From contig NC_061121.1 of assembly GCF_002878395.1 (NCBI RefSeq), forward strand, positions 16,373,059 through 16,437,058: a stretch of 64,000 bases of DNA. The letters are read 5' to 3'. This DNA comes from Capsicum annuum (taxonomy: Eukaryota; Streptophyta; Magnoliopsida; Solanales; Solanaceae). The notes beneath the pieces are model-generated. The model saw only the letters and a list, made by a program, of their open reading frames with translations. It had not been told where the DNA came from and made no database searches. The position numbers and the translations under genes were made by a program. Of the stretch, positions 57,562 to 64,000 are shown piece by piece (position 1 is the stretch's first letter; the number at the start of each line of letters is the position of its first letter).

Positions 57562-58980
57562 CTAAACTGACTCTTTGAGCTTGACAAGGCTAGGATCCCT
57601 GTCTTGTTTCTCTTTCACCTTGAAAACTAGAGATGACTCTGAACTACTATGAACACATACACCACCCTTTGAAGAATCGAATAAGCGAACGCCTAGTCTG
57701 GCAAGCTGATGGATCTCCTGAGCCATCTTTTTCATACTATCCTCAACGTGAGAAATACTACCCATGGAGAGTCGACTGAGAGCATCGGCCATAATATTGG
57801 CCTTGCCCGAATCATAAACAACACTCATGTCGTAATCCTTCAAGAGCTCTAACCACCTTCTCTGGCGAAGATTGAGATCTTTCTGGGAAAAGATATACTG
57901 GAGGCTTTTATGGTCTGTGAAGACATCTACATGAAATCCATAGAGATAATGCCTCCAAATCTTCAAGGAAAAAACTACCGCTGCTACCTCAAGATCATGA
58001 GTAGGGTAATTCTTCTCATGTGGCTTTAACTGTCTGGAGGCGTAGGCGATGACCTTACCATGATGCATGAGGACACAACCTAAACCCACTCTGGATGTAT
58101 CATAATAGACTACAAAATCATCTGAACTATCTGGAATAGCTACAGCTGGAGCTGAGGTGAGTCGAGTCTTCAACTCTTGAAAGCTCTTCTCGCATGAATC
58201 TGACCACTGAAACTTAATCTTCTTCTGAGTCAATCTGGACATGGGAGATGCAATAGAAGAAAATCCCTCGACAAACCATCTGTAATAGCCAGCCAAACCC
58301 AAGAAACTCCTAATATCTGATAGAGATACAGGTCTAGGCCAGTTTCTTACTGCCTCGATTTTCTGAGGATCTACTCTAATGCCATCACCGGAAACAATAT
58401 GGCCAAGGAATGCTACTGATCTTAGCCAAAATTTGTACTTGCTGAACTTAGCGAATAATCGATAATCCTTGAGAGTTTGAAGAACAATCCTGAGATGGTC
58501 TGCATGATCACGCTCTGTGCGAGAATAGACCAGAATATCATCTATAAAGACTATGACAAACATGTCCAAGTACTGCTTGAACACACGGTTCATCAAATCC
58601 ATAAAAGCTATAGGGGCATTGGTAATACCAAATGACATGACTAAAATTTTGAAGTGACCATACCGAGTATGGAAAGCTGTCTTTAGAATGTCACATTCTC
58701 TAACTCTAAGATGATGATAGCCTGATCTGAGGTCTATCTTGGAGAAGTAACTGGCACCCTAAACTTGGTCGAATAGATCATCAATCCTGAGAAAAGGATA
58801 TTTGTTCTTGATCGTGACCTTGTTGAGTTGATGGTAATCAATACATATCCTAAGAGAACCATCTTTCTTGCGCACGAATAACACTGGCGCACCCCATAGG
58901 GAAATGTTGGGTCTGATGAATCCCTTATCTAAGAGATCCTTCAACTGATCTTTCAATTTCTTGAGTTCTGCTGATGCCAT
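57562..58980 (-). pseudogene. G7 reverse transcriptase and RNase H, one internal stop
   Basis: A 473-codon frame is broken only by TAG at 58759-58761 (after DLFDQV, where the family continues QGASYFSK) and ends at 57562. Fingers: [37 protein letters not shown]. Palm: [19 protein letters not shown] and the intact catalytic [10 protein letters not shown]. RNase [42 protein letters not shown] and [11 protein letters not shown], with the catalytic acidic residues visible. It acts, when intact, in cDNA synthesis inside the virus-like particle. Confidence 0.93.
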
Positions 58981-59488
58981 TCTGTATGGCAGAATAGAAA
59001 TAGGTTAAGTATCCAGAAGAAGGTCTATGCCGAAGTCTATTTCCCTTTTGGGAGGAATGCCTGGAAGATCTTCGGGAAAGACATTTGAGCATTTATTTAC
59101 AATAGGAATTGTTTCGAGGCTGGGAGATTCAGAACTGGAATCTTTAACATGTACGAGATGATACACACACCCCTTAGAAATTATTTTCCTTGCTCAAAGG
59201 TTGAAACAAGTTGACCCCTGAATGCTGAAATGCTACCCTTCTACTCTAGGATGGGCTCATTCAGGAACTGAAACTGAACTATCCTATTTCTGCAGTCAAC
59301 TGTGGCATAGCAGGAATGAAGCCAATCCATGCTGAGAATGACATCAAAATCAGTCATCTCGAACTCCACTAAATCTGCTGACGTGGATTTCTAAGATATC
59401 ATAACCGGGCAGTTCCTGTATATCCACCGGGCTATGATGGTTTTACCCACTGGGGTTTACTGGGCATGGATCATGAGTCTGGCTAAGG
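58981..59488 (-). pseudogene. G7 protease remnant fused to gag tail
   Basis: In sense: KFDEDMTLARLMIHAQ (gag tail) runs straight into TPVGKTIIAR and TDFDVILSMDWLHSCYA (protease C-terminal part). The protease active site and the gag zinc knuckle are deleted. The linker contains NNSYCK and FPEDLPGIPP just before reverse transcriptase. Confidence 0.78.
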
Positions 59489-59728
59489 TCATATCCTCAT
59501 CAAACTTAGACCCATAGAAAGATGGAGGGTTATCTGGGTGAAGTCCCAAACCCTAGCTGCTTTGGGATTGGCCACTGGATTGGCCGGAATGACTGGTGGC
59601 CATTTATTTTGTGCAGCCATGGACTGAGCAAGTGTGGTAAATGTGGCTCTAAACTCCGAATGGGAAAAATGTTCGCCCAAAGGATCTTCTGGCTGAGGAG
59701 CTGGATGGTTTCTTCTCTTTGGGGCCAT
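59489..59728 (-). pseudogene. G7 gag N-terminus
   Basis: It begins MAPKRRNHPAPQPEDPLGEH, the usual chromovirus gag start, followed by FRATFTTLAQSMAAQN. After about 65 residues a deletion joins it to the gag tail. The capsid is missing. The start codon at 59726-59728 lies about 200 nt downstream of the PBS. Confidence 0.85.
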
Positions 59729-59930
59729 GGTCTAGAATAAGAGAAGAATGGATTAGATTGAGAGTTTAACTTGTGATTATGCTCACTAGCATGACATGAA
59801 TAATGAAGAAAGGGGATTTTTCCTAAAACATCTTATAGCCTCCCACACATAAATGTGGCACGCAATACACCCATGTACAAGACTCTACTAGATACAACTT
59901 TCAGACTTCCTAGGACTCTATTGAACCTTA

Positions 59931-59943
59931 GGCTCCGATACCA
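59931..59943 (-). other. G7 primer binding site, initiator tRNA-Met
   Basis: The minus strand reads TGGTATCGGAGCC, one mismatch from the G1 and G2 sites, 4 nt from the 5' LTR. Confidence 0.88.
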
Positions 59944-59947
59944 AGTT

Positions 59948-61993
59948 TGTTACACCCCAATTCACTAAACCGAAATGCTACACGGTGCTCATGACCCCAA
60001 GGGACCACAAGCTAACCCATGACTGATATTTGTACCTGTATACTACAAATCATGATATAATAATGCGGAATACATAAAATTGTAAGGCCATAAGGTTCAA
60101 CTGAATAAAACCATGTGGGTGAAAATACCCAAAACAACTTAATCTGTAACCTAAGTTTGAACGCAAATCTGAATGTAAATCTGAAAGCCTCTAAACTATC
60201 TGAATAAGGAGTTAAAGGAACATGTCTCTAATTAACTCCATAAAACTAAACTGAAGAAATAAATAAATGTATCAAATCATATTATCCTCGAATCAATGAG
60301 GACTCACTGTGTCTCTGCAACTGGAATGCTACCGCTACTGCTGGGCTAGAGCTCGTGTCTTAGAACCTATGGAGTAACATGAAAAAAAGCACCATAGCGC
60401 AAATACGTCATTACAACTGGAGTACTGAGTATACGAGGAAGGCAGGATGAACATAAAGGGTTTCATGCATGAACAACACTGACTGACTAATATGAACGTG
60501 GGAGTGCAAACACATATATATAAAAATTGGGACCATGAATACATGATAGCATGACCTGTAAGCTAATACATGGTTTACTGAAAACTGACATGGTTGATAC
60601 TAAAACTGATAACATGGACGACTGTATTTGATAGTCCTGTATATACTAAAATCTGAAGAACGCCCTGAGTTCTTTTATTGAGACTGATGCTGAAACTGTG
60701 GGAAGTAGTATTTAACCGACATGCCCTATGTATGCCATTATGGCTAAGCTGGGGTCCAATCTCTGCCCCGACTGGAGGGGTGTCAATACCATGCCACGAG
60801 TAAGGACAGCCTGTGAGTGACCCTTATCTGGCGGGTACTCAATGAGAACAGTGGGAACCCTAAACTAATGGATTAAGCCACCTTATCAACCCTAATCTGA
60901 TGGGTTAAGATGTCTCAACCTATGCTGGCTATATGGTTTTGGAACACAAGGATGACTACTAAGAATCACACCCTGAACTGGCAGGTGAGTTCCCATCCTT
61001 GGGTTCACTCGGTGCTAACCTCTACACCTATCTAGAGGGACTAGACATGAATAACTGACTGTGCATGACTTAATCTTACTAAATTTTGTTGACTGGTAGA
61101 ATGTTACTGATATCTGACAACTGACTAAGATCATGAGGTCTTCATGAGTCACATGACTGACTGAAGTCTATGGAATCATAGCTTGAGTTCCGATATCATG
61201 AAACATGACATGGCTTTAGGCACACAACTATAGTTTTTAGGTACAAGTACCCCCAGAATTCGATGGGAGGAAACTGATACACATGACATGACTTAATCAC
61301 AAGATTTGAGTCGACAATTCATAATATCATAAGTAAGGCTTTCATAATAAGAATGATTCTCAACAAACTATCACATGATCAGGAATGCACACAACATGTA
61401 TATACTTGCATGGCTTCAATAACATGGTCATTCCATATCACAACAATATCATGAGCATCTCGTACAACTTCTTCAATTCAAGACAATAGCACGGGGATCA
61501 CGTTGAACATAAACTTAGAACATGGAACTGACTTAGGAGGCGCCCAAGTGATTGCATAAGCTAGGTTGGGCGGCACCTAACCAATCGCCTATTTTTTGTT
61601 GGGTGGCGCCTAACCAATCGGCTATCCTTACTGTCTCTCACGAAAATGGGCATAACTTTTTGCTCGGGTATGCAAAATTGGTATCGTTGGAAAGCTAATT
61701 CAATTTTATACAATTTGGTGGGTCTAAATCAGACAAATACCACATTAACACCAAGTTATACTCATTCAAACATGAGCCTTGCAAAATCGAACACTAAAAC
61801 TTGATGGATTCAAAAACTCCTAGCTTGTATTACCTTAAGTGACTCATATGAACATGCTTAATGCATCATAAGCTATCCTATCACTAGGATATTCATTGTA
61901 AGTCATATACTCAAGTATGAATCACAGGATAGGAGATTTTATATGTAGGAATACTTATTCACTTCCTAGCTTTGAAACATGCGGAGTATTACA
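59948..61993 (-). repeat. G7 5' LTR with 568-bp internal deletion
   Basis: TGTTACACCCCAATTC...GGAGTATTACA, 2046 bp. It is collinear with the 3' LTR except for a 568-bp deletion whose junction is TGGAA at 61523-61527; TGGAA occurs at both deletion ends in the 3' LTR (54903 and 55471). The missing part lies just downstream, in sense, of the GC-rich cassette, where the promoter and transcript start are expected. Confidence 0.9.
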
Positions 61994-63297
61994 AAGACTA
62001 AGACAGAGACTGAGACTGTGGGAGGTAATCATCTAGCCGACATGCCCCAAAACTAAATTGGTGGGGTCTAACCTATAACCCTAGTTGGAAGGGTGTCAAT
62101 ACCATGCCACAGGTAAAGATCTGTTGTGGGTATACCCTCGCTGACAAGGAGCTCTTCCGTCAACCCCTCATAGTAGTTAACCCAAATGAGATGTATATAT
62201 ATATCCCTAAATGTGTAGGGTGCATCTTAACCTACGCTAGCTACGTAGTTCTAGAACTTAGAGATTGCTTCTAGGGATCTCAGTCCTATCTAGCGGGTGA
62301 GTCCCCATCCCTAGGCTCGCTCGATGTTGAATCCTACTCCCATTTGAAAGACACTGAACTAATTAATTGAGCTAAACTGATTAACTGAACTGAACTAATA
62401 CTAGTGGTATTGTTTAGTGGAGCTAAATTGAATTTACTGAGTTCTGTTGACTGACAGAATGTACTGAGTTCTGAGAACTGTTTGTGAATACTAAAGTTAT
62501 TGAGACTTACTGGCAATACTGAGATCACAGAGGTTACTGAACTACTGAGATTACTGAGATTTCTTGAGTCATATGACTGGCTGAGTTCTATGGATCGTGA
62601 CTTGTCTGAGAGTATCGTGAAAACATGGCATGGCTCTAGGCACACAGCTAAGTTGTCAGGTACAAGTACCCACAGGACTCGATGGAAAGAAACTGACATA
62701 ACATGACTTACTCGAACACATGACCAACAACATTATTCATAATTTATATATTGAAGCACTTCATCAAACATGTGATATGCATAAACTTGTACATAAATGG
62801 GGATTTCATAATATCATGCTAGTTGGGCACATTTCCTTCATATAGGCATTCAATCAAACACATGGTAGGCATAGTACATTTAAACAATATTGTACAACAA
62901 TTAGACATCATGCTTCAATTCTAATTTCATCATTATAGGGTTTAATCGTAAGTTCACATGAATATACATCTATACTAATCAATTCCATATAAAATTGATC
63001 ACCTAACATAGATTAGAATTCAATTAATCATTCTCAACATGAACAAAACAAACCCAACATAAAACTCATAAAGAAATCCATAAAGTTGAAGTTGGAAAAG
63101 AGATTCTTGGGCTTCATGGACGTAAAGAGTCCATGAATGAACACTATGCATACCTTGGTTCGTAAATACACAAAGATTGATGAAGAAAATTCTTGAACTT
63201 GAATCTTCTATGAAAAACCCTAATGTGTTCTTGAGAAGATTTTGAGAGAATAGAGTATATTTTGGTGTAATGGAGGCTCAAATCCATGTTTTTGAGC

Positions 63298-63304
63298 TTA
63301 TATA
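63298..63304 (-). promoter_or_regulatory. TATA box of outer solo LTR
   Basis: The minus strand reads TATATAA within CTATATAAGC, about 75 bp downstream in sense of an inverted repeat TTGGCGCGA/TCGCGCCAA. Confidence 0.6.
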
Positions 63305-63377
63305 GGGTAGGGAAATTGACACTTTTAACCCTAGAATACGTATTTTAATTCTTGTGAAAATTTCTCGATTTTCATCT

Positions 63378-63405
63378 TTGGCGCGACGCACCACTATCGC
63401 GCCAA
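63378..63405. promoter_or_regulatory. 9-bp inverted repeat in LTR proximal promoter
   Basis: Arms TTGGCGCGA (63378-63386) and TCGCGCCAA (63397-63405) with a 10-nt spacer. The left arm with the preceding T contains TTTGGCGC, which fits the E2F consensus TTTSSCGC. The regulatory role is inferred. Confidence 0.45.
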
Positions 63406-63789
63406 GTCATTGGAACTGGACAATTGAGAATCTGCATGGTGGCACGATGCAGGGCTATCACATTGCCACCTTGTTTGAGACCTGGAAGTTTGGTGCAATG
63501 CACCACTATCGTGGAGCAACACTGGAAATTGACAATTTTTATTTAAGCTAGCTCTACAACACGTTGATGGCTCAGGTGATACACTATCTTACTGAAAAGG
63601 CTCTAACTCTTCACCCAGGTGTCGGATTTGGGCGAATTTGGTATCGATGAAAATCTTATGAAATTTCTAATATGACAAAAAGTGAAAATCTGAAAAATAC
63701 CACATCTTTAAAAGTGGATTCATCTTTCAAAGAAAGCTTCTAATATTCTTGTAGAAAAATTTCAAGCTAGGAAAAGTACAGGTATTACA

Positions 63790-64000
63790 GGAACAAAGAA
63801 GTTCCCTTGGTCAAAGTTTTGTGGTGGAATCAGTCAGTTGAGGGCGCTACTTGAGAAGTAGAAGCAGACATGCGATCCAAGTACCCGCACTTTTTCTCCT
63901 CAAATTCAGATCTAGTTGAAGGTATTATTCTTCCTTAATTAAGTCCCTTTCCAATCAAAGATTCAGCTATATATCTATTCTTATCATGAGTGTATGCATT
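63790..64000 (+). pseudogene. G3 chromodomain and 3' end
   Basis: After the duplicated GGAAC, the frame continues from 52357 as NKEVPLVKVLWWNQSVEGAT then stop, then EVEADMRSKYPHFF. This is the chromodomain tail typical of Tekay-like elements. The last 100 bp have no recognisable LTR start; the 3' LTR is presumably beyond the window. Confidence 0.82.

Larger units (their letters stand above)
53330..61993 (-). mobile_element. G7: near-complete chromovirus nested in a solo LTR (8664 bp)
   Basis: Both LTRs, polypurine tract, PBS and pol are present. The target duplication is GAGAC (53325-53329) against AAGAC (61994-61998). Pol is in one frame from 58980 to about 56275, broken by roughly nine stops and one in-frame deletion but no frameshift. 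Gag and the front of protease are mostly deleted. It is the best preserved and, by nesting, one of the youngest elements here. Confidence 0.92.
52358..63789 (-). mobile_element. Outer solo LTR split by G7
   Basis: Left part 52358-53329 (starts TGTAACACCCCGAATC) and right part 61999-63789 (ends GGTATTACA) form one LTR of about 2.76 kb once G7 is removed. The target duplication GGAAC is exact (52353-52357, 63790-63794), and G3 reads through it in frame. No internal region belongs to it, hence a solo LTR. It is minus-sense. Confidence 0.9.
48284..64000 (+). mobile_element. G3: plus-strand chromovirus, 5' half lost and thrice interrupted
   Basis: Surviving parts are reverse transcriptase C-terminus and RNase H (48284-49170), the integrase C-terminal region (51687-52357) and the chromodomain (63790-63900), all on the plus strand and collinear with G7. 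The gag, protease and RT N-terminus lay left of LARD2 and were removed by the deletion at about 39000. The 3' LTR would lie beyond the window. It is opposite in orientation to G1, G2 and G7. Confidence 0.88.

Noticed and set aside
1..64000. Endogenous pararetrovirus or other viral sequence
   Set aside because: All reverse transcriptase and protease remnants are followed or flanked by integrase, chromodomains, LTRs and target duplications of Ty3/Gypsy elements; no movement protein or coat protein motif was seen.

Overview
This window is plant nuclear DNA, almost certainly from a Solanaceae genome with a large repeat fraction (pepper, tobacco, potato or tomato type; I cannot fix the genus). It is AT-rich, and I see no intact host gene, no rRNA or tRNA gene and no CRISPR. 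Essentially every base belongs to a Ty3/Gypsy-type LTR retrotransposon, a solo LTR, or a non-autonomous LTR element, stacked inside one another. All coding regions are damaged by stops, frameshifts, deletions or nested insertions.

Layout. (1) 831-12590 is G1, a minus-strand Tekay/Del-like chromovirus. It is cut on the left by an LTR (1-830) and split by a complete non-autonomous element, LARD1 (2908-8687, target duplication AGGTT). (2) 12900-13352 plus 18889-19150 is a minus-strand gene relic related to plant transposon-associated proteins, split by G4 (13353-18888, plus strand). (3) 19151-28918 is G5, an Athila-type gag-protease element without reverse transcriptase. It carries a solo LTR (22249-24505, CTAAT duplication) and an 806-bp insertion in its right LTR (27830-28635, CTATT duplication). 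(4) 28919-31342 is a plus-sense chromovirus LTR truncated by G2 (31343-39008, minus strand). (5) At about 39000 a deletion joins G2's 5' LTR to the middle of an LTR of LARD2 (39009-48283). A solo LTR (39497-42774) sits inside that LTR. (6) 48284-64000 is G3, a plus-strand chromovirus. It is interrupted by a plus-sense LTR (49189-51686) and by a solo LTR (52358-63789, GGAAC duplication), which itself contains a near-complete chromovirus, G7 (53330-61993).

G1, G2, G3, G4 and G7 belong to systems primed, where visible, by initiator tRNA-Met. G5, LARD1 and LARD2 share a primer site for tRNA-Asp and a conserved 18-nt hairpin motif just after the coding region. This suggests that the LARD family is a non-autonomous partner of Athila-type elements. 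The most unusual item is the short LARD ORF encoding two closely spaced CCHC-like zinc knuckles with non-standard spacing. It is present in both LARD copies, with a stop codon at the same position but spelled differently. Other notable signals are arrays of TGACG motifs upstream of the LARD TATA box, GC-rich cassettes that differ in sequence from one chromovirus LTR promoter to the next, and a 15-bp duplicated filler at the G2/LARD2 deletion junction. No autonomous, currently active element is evident.
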